Of a DNA stretch of 64,000 nt, positions 55,123-64,000 are shown one piece after another; positions within the stretch are counted from its first letter, which is position 1, and each line of letters starts with the position of its first letter. A program made the translations under genes and the position numbers. The stretch is from assembly GCF_900109575.1 (NCBI RefSeq), contig NZ_FOAF01000002.1:1-64000 (forward strand). Reading direction: 5' to 3'. The notes beneath the pieces were generated by a model that saw only the letters and a list, made by a program, of their open reading frames with translations, did no database searches and was not told the origin of the DNA. Source of the DNA: Olivibacter domesticus. Its GTDB lineage: Bacteria; Bacteroidota; Bacteroidia; Sphingobacteriales; Sphingobacteriaceae.

Positions 55123-56574
55123 CTAGAAAAATTTCTTATCAAAGTTTAATAGAAACAATTCCTTTGTAGCTCGCGTGCAAGCGGTATATAACCACCGAAG
55201 GAATTCGAGGTTCAACATCTCGTCCGTTAGATATCCTTGATCAACAAAGACAGCATCCCACTGTCCACCTTGCGCTTTATGGCAGGTCACAGCCATTGAA
55301 AATTTAATTTGAAGTGCATTGTAATAAGCATCAAGCTTAATGGCTGCCAATTTATCTTTCCTATTTAAAATATGTTCATAATCGACCATAACGGACTCGA
55401 AAAGCTTTTTTTGATCTACTAAAGATAGATTCGGAGCGTCTGTATATAATACATCTAACAAAACCCGGCAGGACAATGGTTCGGCATCTTCATTATCAAC
55501 AAAATTCAACATTACATCAGCGAAACGGAAACCATGCTGTTCATGCACATTTCTAACTCTTCTTACAACTGCCATATCTCCATTAGCGATAAAACTCTGT
55601 GATTGCTCCCCCCCTTCTGCTGCCCAAAAGTAATTATTCCGGACAACCATCACATGGTCACCACCAGTTAGTTCTTCGTCTCGAAACAGTATACGATTTC
55701 TTATGTTTTGATTGTATAAATTAGCATTTTTATTTGATCTACAAATTACCAATGTGTTTTCTATACCATATTTATCATAGGCATAATGAAGACCTTCTAT
55801 CAATCGCTCACCCGTCATACTATACACGTCGTTAAAGCCGTCGACCTTTAATTTTGGAAACTTTATTGTTAATGGCTTTTTATCAGATCTGATTTGCTTT
55901 CTAATGAAAGTGGCATTAGAAAGTATTCCCGAATCTTTTTCCTGCCTAACAACATCTGTCAATTCATAACTTAACACGTCATATCCAAAAGAATCCCCTA
56001 GGTAATCTGCATTTAATGCAGGGCTCTCGTTCAGACCCACGGGAGGCAGCTGCGCAACGTCGCCCACGAACATTAACCTGCAGTTTTCACCAGCCTGCAC
56101 ATAAGATATCAAGTCGTCTAACAAACCTTTTTTATCGAATGTAATACTTTCATTAGATATCATAGACGCCTCATCTACAACAAATAAAGAATCTTTATGC
56201 AAATTATCTGCAAGTACAAACGATAGATCTGGGGTTCCAGCAACTCGTTTTCTGTATATTTTTTTATGTATCGTAACAGCCTTTCGACCTGAATAACCAC
56301 TGATAACTTTTGCAGCCCTACCGGTCGGGGCTAGCAAAACAGAACGTAGATTTAACATGGGCAAAACTTTTACAAGTGTGCTTATGATAGTCGTTTTACC
56401 CGTACCCGCATATCCCTTTAAAATAAAAAAGGTATCCGGACGAGGCCGACTTAAAAAATCTGCTAATACGCTAAAAACGTCTATTTGTTGATCGGTAGGA
56501 ATTCCTGGAAAATATTGGGCGAGCGTATTCTTAATATCCACATTCAAACCTACGCAAAAAATTGCTTTTTGCAA
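55123..56574 (-). CDS. RecD-like superfamily 1B DNA helicase (AAA ATPase)
   Basis: A 483-residue ATP-dependent helicase. Walker A is GYAGTGKTT at residues 54-62, Walker B with DEAS near 134, the GDVAQLPPVG motif III near 176 and the UvrD_C-like motif VTCHKAQGGQWDAVFVDQG near the end. It resembles the short RecD2/Dda-type helicases with no RecB or RecC neighbours. The assigned start is TTG 56574; a GTG at codon 12 is an alternative. The divergent DUF3822 gene begins 29 nt away. Confidence 0.88.
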   Translation of the reverse strand: MQKAIFCVGLNVDIKNTLAQYFPGIPTDQQIDVFSVLADFLSRPRPDTFFILKGYAGTGKTTIISTLVKVLPMLNLRSVLLAPTGRAAKVISGYSGRKAVTIHKKIYRKRVAGTPDLSFVLADNLHKDSLFVVDEASMISNESITFDKKGLLDDLISYVQAGENCRLMFVGDVAQLPPVGLNESPALNADYLGDSFGYDVLSYELTDVVRQEKDSGILSNATFIRKQIRSDKKPLTIKFPKLKVDGFNDVYSMTGERLIEGLHYAYDKYGIENTLVICRSNKNANLYNQNIRNRILFRDEELTGGDHVMVVRNNYFWAAEGGEQSQSFIANGDMAVVRRVRNVHEQHGFRFADVMLNFVDNEDAEPLSCRVLLDVLYTDAPNLSLVDQKKLFESVMVDYEHILNRKDKLAAIKLDAYYNALQIKFSMAVTCHKAQGGQWDAVFVDQGYLTDEMLNLEFLRWLYTACTRATKELFLLNFDKKFF

Positions 56575-56598
56575 TATCGTTTCTAAAGGCTACTTTTG
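56568..56598 (+). promoter_or_regulatory. Consensus promoter of the DUF3822-rsmD unit
   Basis: TTTG (56568-56571), 19 nt, TACTTTTG (56591-56598): a full match to the Bacteroidota consensus. The ATG at 56604 lies five bases beyond the -7 box, so the transcript should be leaderless or nearly so. The -33 element overlaps the first codons of the divergent helicase. Confidence 0.75.
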
Positions 56599-56603
56599 CT
56601 ACG

Positions 56604-57419
56604 ATGAGTGAATTATTACGAATTGAATTTATAGACGATAACTTCACGATTGAGAAAAGTGAGGCGTACCAGTTACTGATTCATTGGGGTAAAGCGTGGA
56701 ATCAACTATCCGTTCTTGATGAGGATAATTGTCTACTTCTTTTGCTGTCATGGCAGAAAAACCAAGAAGAAGATCGTGTTACACAACTTTTAAGCCTAAA
56801 CTACAAAACAGTTAAAATTGTTTATGACAACCACAATATCTTACTAGTTCCAAACAATTTATACAGCCCTTCTCAAGACATTCATTACCTAAATATGTTA
56901 TGTTTAGATCGGGAACATCATAAGTTATATTCGCATAGCTTAAACTACTGGTCTATACAGTGCTTATTTACAATTCCGGATGAGGAAATAAATAGCTTAA
57001 AGCGATATTTTCAGATAGATAATATCAGGTCGAAGTCGGCAATATTAATCGATACATTCAGCAAACTTCTTGACGACAAAGACAGTTTTTTGTCGATTAA
57101 TTTTAATGACGGATCTGCCGAGTATACTTATTTCAAAGACAAAAAATTAGTCTATCATAACCTGCAGCCTACTACAAATGCGGATGAGTTTAATTATTTT
57201 TTATTAGCTATCAGCCAGCAGTTGGAAATAGATTTATTTCATACAATTATCTATATTTCGGGAAAAATCGGTAAAACACATGAGTATTATCAAAGAATGG
57301 CAAAATACAGTACCAACATAATCTTCTTTGATGCGTCTCAATTGTTAGATCAAAGTCTTTATACCAATGCGGAGGTTTTGGTAAATAATCCAATATTAAT
57401 GGGCTTATTATGCGAATAA
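56604..57419 (+). CDS. DUF3822 family protein
   Basis: A 271-residue soluble protein of the DUF3822 family, which in Bacteroidota regularly precedes rsmD. It lacks visible catalytic motifs; the sequence suggests an actin/ASKHA-like layout (LINSFNDGS-like segments and IIYISGKIG), but this is tentative. The 3' end overlaps rsmD by 10 bp, so translation is coupled. ATG 56604 is chosen over an upstream TTG at 56562 because the latter overlaps the promoter. Confidence 0.82.
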   Translation: MSELLRIEFIDDNFTIEKSEAYQLLIHWGKAWNQLSVLDEDNCLLLLLSWQKNQEEDRVTQLLSLNYKTVKIVYDNHNILLVPNNLYSPSQDIHYLNMLCLDREHHKLYSHSLNYWSIQCLFTIPDEEINSLKRYFQIDNIRSKSAILIDTFSKLLDDKDSFLSINFNDGSAEYTYFKDKKLVYHNLQPTTNADEFNYFLLAISQQLEIDLFHTIIYISGKIGKTHEYYQRMAKYSTNIIFFDASQLLDQSLYTNAEVLVNNPILMGLLCE

Positions 57420-57946
57420 TTGGCGGGACATTAAAGGGCACTAAACTCACACCTCCTTCCAATCTGCCGGTAAGGCCTACCACTGATTTAGCCAAAGAAG
57501 CCCTATTTAATATTTTGCAATATAAGCTTGATTGGACCGAGATTGTAGCACTTGATTTATTTAGTGGAACGGGCAATATAACACTTGAATTAGCTTCGCG
57601 ACAGGTAAAGAATATTACAGCGATAGATAGTTTTGGTAAATGCTGCGCTTATATTGACTCTCAAAAGAAAAAATTTCACTTAGAGCAAGTAAATGTCATT
57701 AAATATGATGCGCTGAAATATTTGGCTAGCTGCAAAAAGAAATTCGATTTTATTTTTGCCGATCCACCCTATGATCTGCCGCAGCTCCCCCAGATCCCCA
57801 AGCTTGTTTTTCAGTATGAATTGCTCAATGCTGGTGGATTATTAGTGCTGGAACATCCAAGCACGAAGAAATTAGATCAATCAACATTTTTCATTGAGCA
57901 GCGCAAATACGGTTATTCCTCTTTTAGTATTTTTGCGATGCCGTAA
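57410..57946 (+). CDS. rsmD: 16S rRNA (guanine(966)-N2)-methyltransferase
   Basis: A 178-residue SAM-dependent methyltransferase. MRIIGGTLKGTKL is the standard RsmD N-terminus, VRPTTDLAKEALFNIL follows, the SAM loop is ALDLFSGTGNITLELASR near residue 48 and the catalytic FADPPYD is near 117. It overlaps DUF3822 by 10 bp and precedes coaD, a widespread neighbourhood. Confidence 0.95.
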   Translation: MRIIGGTLKGTKLTPPSNLPVRPTTDLAKEALFNILQYKLDWTEIVALDLFSGTGNITLELASRQVKNITAIDSFGKCCAYIDSQKKKFHLEQVNVIKYDALKYLASCKKKFDFIFADPPYDLPQLPQIPKLVFQYELLNAGGLLVLEHPSTKKLDQSTFFIEQRKYGYSSFSIFAMP

Positions 57947-57952
57947 CGAATT

Positions 57953-57982
57953 TTGCATACACGTCGATTTTCTATATGTTTG
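57953..57982 (+). promoter_or_regulatory. Promoter of coaD
   Basis: TTG (57953-57955, within TTTTG), 19 nt, TATGTTTG (57975-57982). It lies 36 nt before the coaD ATG, giving a ~30-nt leader. Confidence 0.65.
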
Positions 57983-58018
57983 ACTAATATATTGCAGTAA
58001 ATTCATAATTGATCTTAT

Positions 58019-58486
58019 ATGGCAAAACAAATCGCTTTATTTCCAGGGTCATTCGATCCAATAACCAATGCGCATCTCGACGTAATCAATAGGGTTGCAC
58101 CGTTATTTGATGAAATTCATGTTGCAATTGGTTTAAATAGTTCTAAAACACCCTTCTTTACACTTGAGCAGCGCTTGGATATTTTACAGGGAATATTTAA
58201 AAACCGACCCAAAATTATAGTCGGAACTTATACAGGCTTAACAGTTGAACAGTGCAAAAAAATAAAAGCGAAATATATTTTACGGGGGATCCGAAATGCT
58301 GCTGATTTTGATTTCGAAAATGCCATAGCACAAAACAATTTACAACTAGCTCCTGATATAGAAACGATCCTGTTGTTAAGTAGTCCGGGCTATGGCCATA
58401 TAAGTTCAACAATAGTAAGAGATATTTTAAAAAACAAAGGTAACATTAAGCATTTAGTACCTAATGAGGTATTACGTTACACGTAG
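58019..58486 (+). CDS. coaD: Phosphopantetheine adenylyltransferase
   Basis: A 155-residue nucleotidyltransferase for the penultimate step of coenzyme A synthesis. FPGSFDPITNAHLDVI at residues 8-23 is the nucleotide-binding loop, RGIRNAADFDFE follows near 89 and SSPGYGHISSTIVRDI near 121. The family (H/T)xGH motif reads TNAH here, with Ala for Gly, while the catalytic histidine is kept. Its end overlaps the convergent NUDIX gene by 10 bp. Confidence 0.93.
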   Translation: MAKQIALFPGSFDPITNAHLDVINRVAPLFDEIHVAIGLNSSKTPFFTLEQRLDILQGIFKNRPKIIVGTYTGLTVEQCKKIKAKYILRGIRNAADFDFENAIAQNNLQLAPDIETILLLSSPGYGHISSTIVRDILKNKGNIKHLVPNEVLRYT

Positions 58487-59091
58487 CCAGTTTTCACAAG
58501 CACATCTCCTATTAATCGATAGGTATTTTTCAGCACTTTAGCTAGATCATCCTTACGCAACCATTTAGCCTGTGTGATATCTTCACTAATTTGTGGTACT
58601 AATTTGGGCGTATTATTAACAGCCATCTCATACCATTTTGTTCTTTTCAGAACTATTATACCTTTCATTTCATAAATATGATAAGATGACATGATCTTTT
58701 CACCTAAGTAATCTACCTTAATACCACACTCTTCTTGAACTTCTCTCACGGCGGTTGTTCTACTTTTTTCACCTGGGTCAACTTTTCCTTTTGGAAGGTC
58801 CCATTTCCCCAAACGGTAGATAAAAAGTAATTTCCCTTCTCCATTTTTCACCAGGCCCCCTGCTGCATGAATCACTTTTACTTGTTTTTTTATCTCTTTA
58901 AGAGTGGCTTTTGGATCTTCAACTAATAGTAAATAATTTATTACTTGATCGACTTGTTTACATTTCTTATAAAGATCAACAATATCAAATGTCTGTAAAT
59001 CAATTTGTTGATAACCATTAAGGGTGGACGGCATAAAATCGGCTACAATTAAGACCGATTCGTTCATATAAATTTTATAAATTTGCATCAT
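58477..59091 (-). CDS. NUDIX hydrolase
   Basis: A 204-residue protein with a complete Nudix box (GKVDPGEKSRTTAVREVQEECGI near residues 107-129, ending REVQEECG), which hydrolyses a nucleoside diphosphate linked to another group. The N-terminal ~65 residues form an extra domain, so substrate choice is open. Starts at 59091 or 59088 are equally possible; a third ATG is at 59067. The first overlaps the pyrE start codon head to head. Confidence 0.9.
   Translation of the reverse strand: MMQIYKIYMNESVLIVADFMPSTLNGYQQIDLQTFDIVDLYKKCKQVDQVINYLLLVEDPKATLKEIKKQVKVIHAAGGLVKNGEGKLLFIYRLGKWDLPKGKVDPGEKSRTTAVREVQEECGIKVDYLGEKIMSSYHIYEMKGIIVLKRTKWYEMAVNNTPKLVPQISEDITQAKWLRKDDLAKVLKNTYRLIGDVLVKTGYV
59078..59085 (+). 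promoter_or_regulatory. -7 box of pyrE, leaderless placement
   Basis: TAAATTTG lies four bases before the pyrE ATG at 59090, so the transcript should start at or just inside the start codon. The -33 TTG is not clear. Confidence 0.45.
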
Positions 59092-59740
59092 GAATCACAA
59101 GAGTGAGATTGAACAAAAAGTTGCTGAATTTTTATTACAAATTAAAGCAATTAAATTACAACCTTCCAAACCTTTTACGTGGGCATCAGGATGGAAGTCC
59201 CCAATTTATTGCGATAATCGTATATCTTTATCCCATCCCACAGTAAGAACTTATATTCGTCAGAAGCTTTCTGAAGTAATACAGGAGGAATTCGGATCAA
59301 TCGGAATGATCGCTGGTGTTGCCACCGCAGGTATTCCTCAGGGAGTGCTCGTAGCACAAGATCTTGGGTTACCCTTTGCGTATGTACGTTCCAGTGCCAA
59401 GGATCATGGTAGGCAGAACATGATAGAGGGTGAAATAATTGAAGGGCAACGAGTTGTTGTTATTGAAGATCTTATTTCTACAGGAAAAAGCAGTTTAAAA
59501 GCGGTGGAAGCATTACGCGAAGCCGGCTGTGACGTAGTGGGATTAGTAGCGATATTTAGTTATGGTTTTGATGTAGCCGACGAAAATTTCAAAGCTTCGA
59601 AGTGTAGATATACCACCTTATCAAATTATAGCGCGCTAATAAAATATGCTTCTGAGAACGGTTTTATACATCACGAAGAAGAAGATCTTTTGCGTGATTG
59701 GAGAAGAGATCCTGCAAATTGGGAACCGAAAACAGTTTAA
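59090..59740 (+). CDS. pyrE: Orotate phosphoribosyltransferase
   Basis: A 216-residue enzyme that makes OMP from orotate and PRPP in pyrimidine synthesis. The PRPP-binding loop VVVIEDLISTGKSS is at residues 123-136 and IAGVATAGIPQG near 73. Normal length. It is followed eight bases later by the SRPBCC gene and likely cotranscribed. Confidence 0.96.
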   Translation: MNHKSEIEQKVAEFLLQIKAIKLQPSKPFTWASGWKSPIYCDNRISLSHPTVRTYIRQKLSEVIQEEFGSIGMIAGVATAGIPQGVLVAQDLGLPFAYVRSSAKDHGRQNMIEGEIIEGQRVVVIEDLISTGKSSLKAVEALREAGCDVVGLVAIFSYGFDVADENFKASKCRYTTLSNYSALIKYASENGFIHHEEEDLLRDWRRDPANWEPKTV

Positions 59741-59748
59741 GCCTTTTT

Positions 59749-60150
59749 ATGACAACTATCGAGAGTAAAAGTATAATAAACCAACCCATTGAGGTAGTGT
59801 ATAAGTTTCTAGCAGATTGTAATAATCATGAGAAACTTATGCCCGAAAATGTTTATAATTGGTCTTCTACGCAAGATGAAGCAAGATTTACCATACAGAA
59901 TATGGCAAAACTTGCTTTAAAAGTTAAAGAACGCAAAGAAAATGAAGAAGTATTAATTGTTCCATCAGAAAAGGCCCCTTTTGACCTTACACTGTTATGG
60001 CGACTAAAACCCGTGGATACTTCCACTTCTGAGGTGATCTTCCTAATAAATGCAGATTTAAACATGATGATGAAGATGGTAGCAAGTGGGCCTTTAAAAA
60101 AACTCACAGACTTCCAAACAGCAAAATTGAAGGAAGAACTAGAGCAATAA
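59749..60150 (+). CDS. SRPBCC (START-like) family protein
   Basis: A 133-residue protein with the SRPBCC helix-grip pattern: SKSIINQPIEVVYKFLADCNNHEKLMPENV and a long C-terminal helix (KLTDFQTAKLKEELEQ). Such domains bind lipids or hydrophobic ligands; the ligand is unknown. The start at ATG 59749 follows the pyrE stop by eight bases; the longer frame overlaps pyrE. Confidence 0.82.
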   Translation: MTTIESKSIINQPIEVVYKFLADCNNHEKLMPENVYNWSSTQDEARFTIQNMAKLALKVKERKENEEVLIVPSEKAPFDLTLLWRLKPVDTSTSEVIFLINADLNMMMKMVASGPLKKLTDFQTAKLKEELEQ

Positions 60151-60340
60151 ATTCATTTGGTTATTGACCTACAGAACTAATATCGACAGCTATCGAGCGT
60201 GGCGATTCCCAAAAAACTTATAATTACTGATTATTAATCTGTTAATGGTTAATTCAGTCATTTTTTCAGTACAAAACACTAATAAACAGACAGTTAGTCA
60301 GCACAAAAGTACAATATAGCGACAAAATGTCTACTTTACA

Positions 60341-60352
60341 AAAACATGTTTT
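60341..60352. other. Perfect 12-bp palindrome upstream of clpB
   Basis: AAAACATGTTTT lies about 75 nt before the clpB ATG in a 277-nt region without a clear TAnnTTTG box. It could be an operator, but no matching regulator is known from this window. Confidence 0.3.
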
Positions 60353-60427
60353 GCTGGTATTCGTTTTGTTAGTGAGATTAACAGATATGATGAATTATAT
60401 CTGTTAGTTATACTTAAGAACTGAAAA

Positions 60428-63025
60428 ATGAATTTAAACAATTTTACTATCAAAGCCCAAGAAGCTATTCAAAAAGCTTCTGAAATTGCTGGTGGGAACC
60501 AGCATCAAGCGATAGAAAATGCACATCTCCTAAAAGCCTTATTAACGGTTGATGAAAATGTTGTAAGTCATTTGTTAAAAAAACTAAATGTCAATATAAA
60601 TCGCTTGAATGAAGCATTAGACGAGCAAATTAATAGTTTCCCAAAAGTTAGTGGAAGCAATGTATATCTATCGTCTACTACCAATACCGCTTTGCAAAAA
60701 GCACAAAATTATCTAAAAGATTTTAAAGACGACTTTGTTTCAGTTGAGCATCTTCTATTAGGTATTCTAAATTCTGGAGACAAAACCGCTACTTTATTGA
60801 AGGATCAAGGAGTTACGGAAAAAGATTTAAAAAAAGCAATAATCGAGCTAAGGGGTAATAGTAGAGTAACGGATCAAAATGCCGAAGCAACCTATAATGC
60901 CCTTAACAAATATGCCCGAAATCTTAATGAGTTTGCGGAATCTGGTAAACTAGATCCTGTTATAGGACGGGACGAGGAAATACGCAGGGTAATTCAAATC
61001 TTATCTCGAAGAACAAAGAACAATCCTATTTTAGTTGGCGAGCCGGGTGTTGGTAAAACTGCTATTGCCGAAGGAATTGCCCACAGAATTATCAAAGGGG
61101 ACGTTCCAGAAAACTTAAAAAGTAAAACGGTCTTTTCCCTTGATATGGGTGCCCTTATTGCTGGCGCTAAATACAAAGGGGAATTTGAAGAACGTTTAAA
61201 AGCTGTTGTTAAAGAAGTAACAGAAAGCGACGGTGAAATAATTTTATTTATTGATGAGATTCATACCCTAGTTGGAGCAGGAGGAGGAGAAGGTGCTATG
61301 GATGCTGCCAATATATTAAAACCTGCACTGGCCAGAGGAGAACTTAGAGCAATCGGGGCTACCACATTGAACGAGTTTCAAAAATACTTTGAAAAGGACA
61401 AAGCCCTAGAGCGTAGATTTCAGAAGGTAATGGTTGATGAGCCCGATACACAAGATGCTATCTCTATTTTAAGAGGTATTAAAGAACGTTATGAGACCCA
61501 TCATAAAGTCCGCATTAAAGATGAGGCAATCATTGCAGCCGTTGAACTTTCTCAGCGATACATCGCTGATCGATTTTTACCCGATAAAGCGATCGATTTA
61601 ATGGACGAAGCGGCTTCAAAATTACGGCTAGAGATGGACTCTGTACCAGAAGTGGTGGATGAAATCGAGCGAAAAATCATGCAACTCGAAATTGAGAGAG
61701 AAGCAATTAAAAGAGAAAATGACACACACAAGGTAGAAGAATTAAGTAGAGAAATCGCCAATTTAGCTTCGGAACGGGATTCTTTAAGAGCCTCATGGCA
61801 AGGCGAAAAGTCTTTGGTAGATAATTTAAATAACCATGTGCAGCAAATAGAGGACTTTAAATTAGAAGCCGAACAGGCTGAACGAGCAGGTGATTATGGT
61901 AAAGTTGCCGAAATAAGATATGGCCGAATAAAACAAGCACAAGATGAGGTAGAGAAGCTTAAAAAAGAGCTAGAAGAAAAACAGGGTACTGGGAGAATGC
62001 TTAAAGAAGAAGTGACAGCGGAAGACATAGCCGACGTTGTATCTAGGTGGACAGGTATACCTGTAAATAAAATGGTGCAGAGTGAAAGAGAAAAGCTGCT
62101 CCATCTCGAAGAAGAACTTCATAAACGTGTTGCAGGTCAAAGTGAGGCTATTGAGGCTATTTCTGATGCTATTCGTCGCTCCCGAGCTGGTTTAAGTGAT
62201 AAAAGACGCCCCATAGGCTCGTTTATCTTCCTCGGTACAACGGGCGTTGGCAAAACAGAGTTAGCAAAGGCTCTAGCCGAGTTTCTATTTAATGATGAAC
62301 ATTCTATGGTTCGCATTGATATGAGTGAATATCAAGAACGTCATGCCGTATCAAGATTAATTGGCGCGCCCCCAGGGTACGTTGGTTATGATGAAGGTGG
62401 GCAACTAACAGAGGCCATTCGAAGACGCCCCTACTCTGTCGTTTTATTAGATGAGATTGAAAAGGCACATCCTGATGTATTTAACATATTATTACAAGTT
62501 TTAGATGATGGTCATTTAACTGACAATAAGGGTCGAGTAGTGAATTTTAAAAACACCATCATTATTATGACATCTAATATTGGTTCACATCTCATACAGG
62601 AAAATTTTGCAGAGCTAAATGATGAAAATAAAGACGAGATAATTGCCAAGACAAAAAATGAAGTTTTTGAATTACTTAAGAAGTCTATTAGACCTGAATT
62701 TTTAAATCGCATAGACGAAGTAATAATGTTTACACCTCTTAATAGAGATGAAATTGGTGAAATTGTTCGTTTACAATTTGTGGGTTTACAAAAGCAGTTA
62801 GCCGAAATGGGTATACAGATTGAAGCGTCTGAGGAGGCCTTAGATTGGTTAGCTCAGCTAGGCTATGATCCTCAATTTGGAGCTCGACCATTAAAACGGG
62901 TTATACAGAAAAAAATACTTAATGAGTTATCTAAGGAAATACTTGCGGGAAAAATAGATAAGGAAAGTAAAATTAAGTTGGATATGTTTGACAATAAGTT
63001 TGTTTTCTTACAAGGTAACAATTAA
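60428..63025 (+). CDS. clpB: ATP-dependent disaggregase ClpB
   Basis: An 865-residue Hsp100 chaperone that unfolds aggregates with DnaK. The N-terminal Clp repeat domain (residues ~5-145) precedes the first AAA ATPase with Walker [11 protein letters not shown] near 203, then the coiled-coil middle domain (~400-530), the second AAA with [10 protein letters not shown] near 602, and a C-terminal oligomerisation part ([12 protein letters not shown]). The middle domain identifies ClpB rather than ClpA or ClpC. Length is standard. Confidence 0.97.
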   Translation: MNLNNFTIKAQEAIQKASEIAGGNQHQAIENAHLLKALLTVDENVVSHLLKKLNVNINRLNEALDEQINSFPKVSGSNVYLSSTTNTALQKAQNYLKDFKDDFVSVEHLLLGILNSGDKTATLLKDQGVTEKDLKKAIIELRGNSRVTDQNAEATYNALNKYARNLNEFAESGKLDPVIGRDEEIRRVIQILSRRTKNNPILVGEPGVGKTAIAEGIAHRIIKGDVPENLKSKTVFSLDMGALIAGAKYKGEFEERLKAVVKEVTESDGEIILFIDEIHTLVGAGGGEGAMDAANILKPALARGELRAIGATTLNEFQKYFEKDKALERRFQKVMVDEPDTQDAISILRGIKERYETHHKVRIKDEAIIAAVELSQRYIADRFLPDKAIDLMDEAASKLRLEMDSVPEVVDEIERKIMQLEIEREAIKRENDTHKVEELSREIANLASERDSLRASWQGEKSLVDNLNNHVQQIEDFKLEAEQAERAGDYGKVAEIRYGRIKQAQDEVEKLKKELEEKQGTGRMLKEEVTAEDIADVVSRWTGIPVNKMVQSEREKLLHLEEELHKRVAGQSEAIEAISDAIRRSRAGLSDKRRPIGSFIFLGTTGVGKTELAKALAEFLFNDEHSMVRIDMSEYQERHAVSRLIGAPPGYVGYDEGGQLTEAIRRRPYSVVLLDEIEKAHPDVFNILLQVLDDGHLTDNKGRVVNFKNTIIIMTSNIGSHLIQENFAELNDENKDEIIAKTKNEVFELLKKSIRPEFLNRIDEVIMFTPLNRDEIGEIVRLQFVGLQKQLAEMGIQIEASEEALDWLAQLGYDPQFGARPLKRVIQKKILNELSKEILAGKIDKESKIKLDMFDNKFVFLQGNN

Positions 63026-63043
63026 CAGATTTCTATAAATATA

Positions 63044-63076
63044 AAGCCAACTTGATATTGAAGCAAGTTGGCTTTT
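63044..63076 (+). terminator. Terminator of clpB
   Basis: AAGCCAACTTG (63044-63054) pairs with CAAGTTGGCTT (63064-63074) over 11 bp, followed by TTATT. Confidence 0.85.
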
Positions 63077-63146
63077 ATTCGTTGTTCAAGTACTTAACCA
63101 AGTAAAGGTATCTCACTACTTAACCAAAATTCGTAACTTTACAATA

Positions 63147-64000
63147 ATGGTGAATCAAAAGCAATCAAATAGAAGCGTAAGAAGGAAAGTCATTTTTGTC
63201 TTTATCTGCTGCTGTATTGCCCTTGGCATGGCTTGGGTAATAAGTAATGATGCTTTTAATCAGGTGCTAACAGCCGTAGATAATATTGCTAAACCGAATG
63301 AAAAAATGCGACTGGTAAGCCAGGTTTCGCGCGATATCATGCAATTGGATCAATTACAAAAAGCTGAAGTATTACTGGACCACGACAATAAATTCAATAG
63401 TTTCCAAAAAGAATCGAAGCTCGTTTCTAACGCGCTCGATTCACTAAAGAATCTGTATTCGCAAGACACTAACCAAATAAGACGGGTCGACTCTATTAAA
63501 ATTTTGCTAAAGGAACGTGATAAACTTTTTAAAGCTTATGTACAAGTTCGGGAAAAGTTAGTAGATAGCCGTGAATTCTCAGAACAATTACAAAGCATAG
63601 GAAACATTCTACAAAATACCCCGCAAGCTGATAGTACTGTTGTTACCAGCAGAAAAACGGTAGAAACAACCACTATCGAGCCTGGTGAAGCTGCTAATAG
63701 AGATTCTACTATTGACGATCGTTCTTTCTTTGGAAAACTTTTTGGTTCGAAGAAGCGTACAACTTTTAAACCTAATATTCTTAATCAGCCAAGGAAAATT
63801 GTTAAAGAGGAATTAAATGTATTAATAGATACTATTAGTACCGCTAGGCAAGATAGTGCAATTAAACTAATAGACAGTGTTTTAAAGCAGATCGAAGAAA
63901 CACAAAGAGCCCAGAGCATTTCTTTTATTGATCGTGAAGTAGAGCTCACGTATGCTGGTAATCTTTTGATAAGCAAAATGTTAAGCATTCTGAACGAGGT
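63147..64000 (+). CDS. Membrane-anchored sensor protein, N-terminal part (probable sensor histidine kinase), cut by the window end
   Basis: ATG 63147 opens a frame with no stop to the window edge (284 full codons). A basic start (MVNQKQSNRSVRRK) leads into one transmembrane helix (VIFVFICCCIALGMAWV) and then a long helical, coiled-coil-like extracytoplasmic region (VLTAVDNIAKPNEKMRLVSQ; KLVSNALDSLKNLY; LIDSVLKQIEETQRAQSISF). No second membrane helix or kinase domain has been reached. The layout is that of Bacteroidota sensor (hybrid) histidine kinases, so that name is inference. It has its own unit after the clpB terminator. Confidence 0.6.
   Translation, partial: MVNQKQSNRSVRRKVIFVFICCCIALGMAWVISNDAFNQVLTAVDNIAKPNEKMRLVSQVSRDIMQLDQLQKAEVLLDHDNKFNSFQKESKLVSNALDSLKNLYSQDTNQIRRVDSIKILLKERDKLFKAYVQVREKLVDSREFSEQLQSIGNILQNTPQADSTVVTSRKTVETTTIEPGEAANRDSTIDDRSFFGKLFGSKKRTTFKPNILNQPRKIVKEELNVLIDTISTARQDSAIKLIDSVLKQIEETQRAQSISFIDREVELTYAGNLLISKMLSILNE

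Overview
The window looks like a low-G+C chromosome segment from a Bacteroidota bacterium, most likely of the Sphingobacteriaceae (Pedobacter/Sphingobacterium relatives). The evidence is the recurrent -7 promoter box TAnnTTTG (at least eleven copies in front of genes), scarce Shine-Dalgarno sequences, a TamL lipoprotein, WbqC, DUF3822-rsmD-coaD synteny, a HEPN-tailed ferredoxin-type sulfite reductase and a tmRNA tag reading GENNYALAA. Genus level is inference.

Layout. 1-1428: an ISAon1-type (ISL3-like) insertion sequence lying exactly at the window edge, visibly richer in G+C than the rest. 1481-1900: tmRNA (ssrA) with its own promoter and terminator. 2.1-4.8 kb: thioredoxin, single-domain response regulator, DNA polymerase IV and a beta-barrel outer-membrane protein. 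4.8-12.2 kb: a one-strand assimilatory sulfate-reduction operon (sulfite reductase, cobA, a siroheme-synthase/TSUP-exporter fusion, APS reductase, cysD, cysN), taking sulfate to sulfide and making the siroheme it needs. 12.5-17.3 kb: small membrane protein, tamL, two SpoU/TrmH methyltransferases, tRNA-Cys and a 59-residue basic protein. 17.3-23.3 kb: gltD and gltB (GOGAT). 23.6-33.4 kb: SRP RNA, transaldolase-like fsa, YpdA-like reductase, nuoA-nuoB without the rest of the nuo operon, purK-purE, an SDR, mnmA and topA. 33.5-36.5 kb: lysC-lysA, with an 85-bp tandem repeat over the lysC start. 36.5-45 kb: ppk1-ppx, a lysine/alanine/proline-rich H1-like repeat protein, a Gfo/Idh/MocA oxidoreductase, a DUF4142 lipoprotein and ppc. 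45.4-55.1 kb: FUSC membrane protein, an outer-membrane protein, WbqC, a lipid A-type acyltransferase with a glycosyltransferase, a lipocalin-like secreted protein, aroQ, an FMN-binding GltB-like protein and murI. 55.1-64 kb: RecD-like helicase, DUF3822, rsmD, coaD, NUDIX, pyrE, an SRPBCC protein, clpB and the start of a membrane-bound sensor that runs off the window.

Most of the window is housekeeping. I see no CRISPR array, prophage or defence island. The most interesting points are the two domain fusions in the sulfur operon, the tandemly repeated lysC leader, several promoters placed so close to the start codon that the mRNA should be leaderless, head-to-head genes whose 5' ends abut or overlap, and the H1-like repeat protein next to polyphosphate kinase. 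No wholly new system can be claimed from sequence alone.
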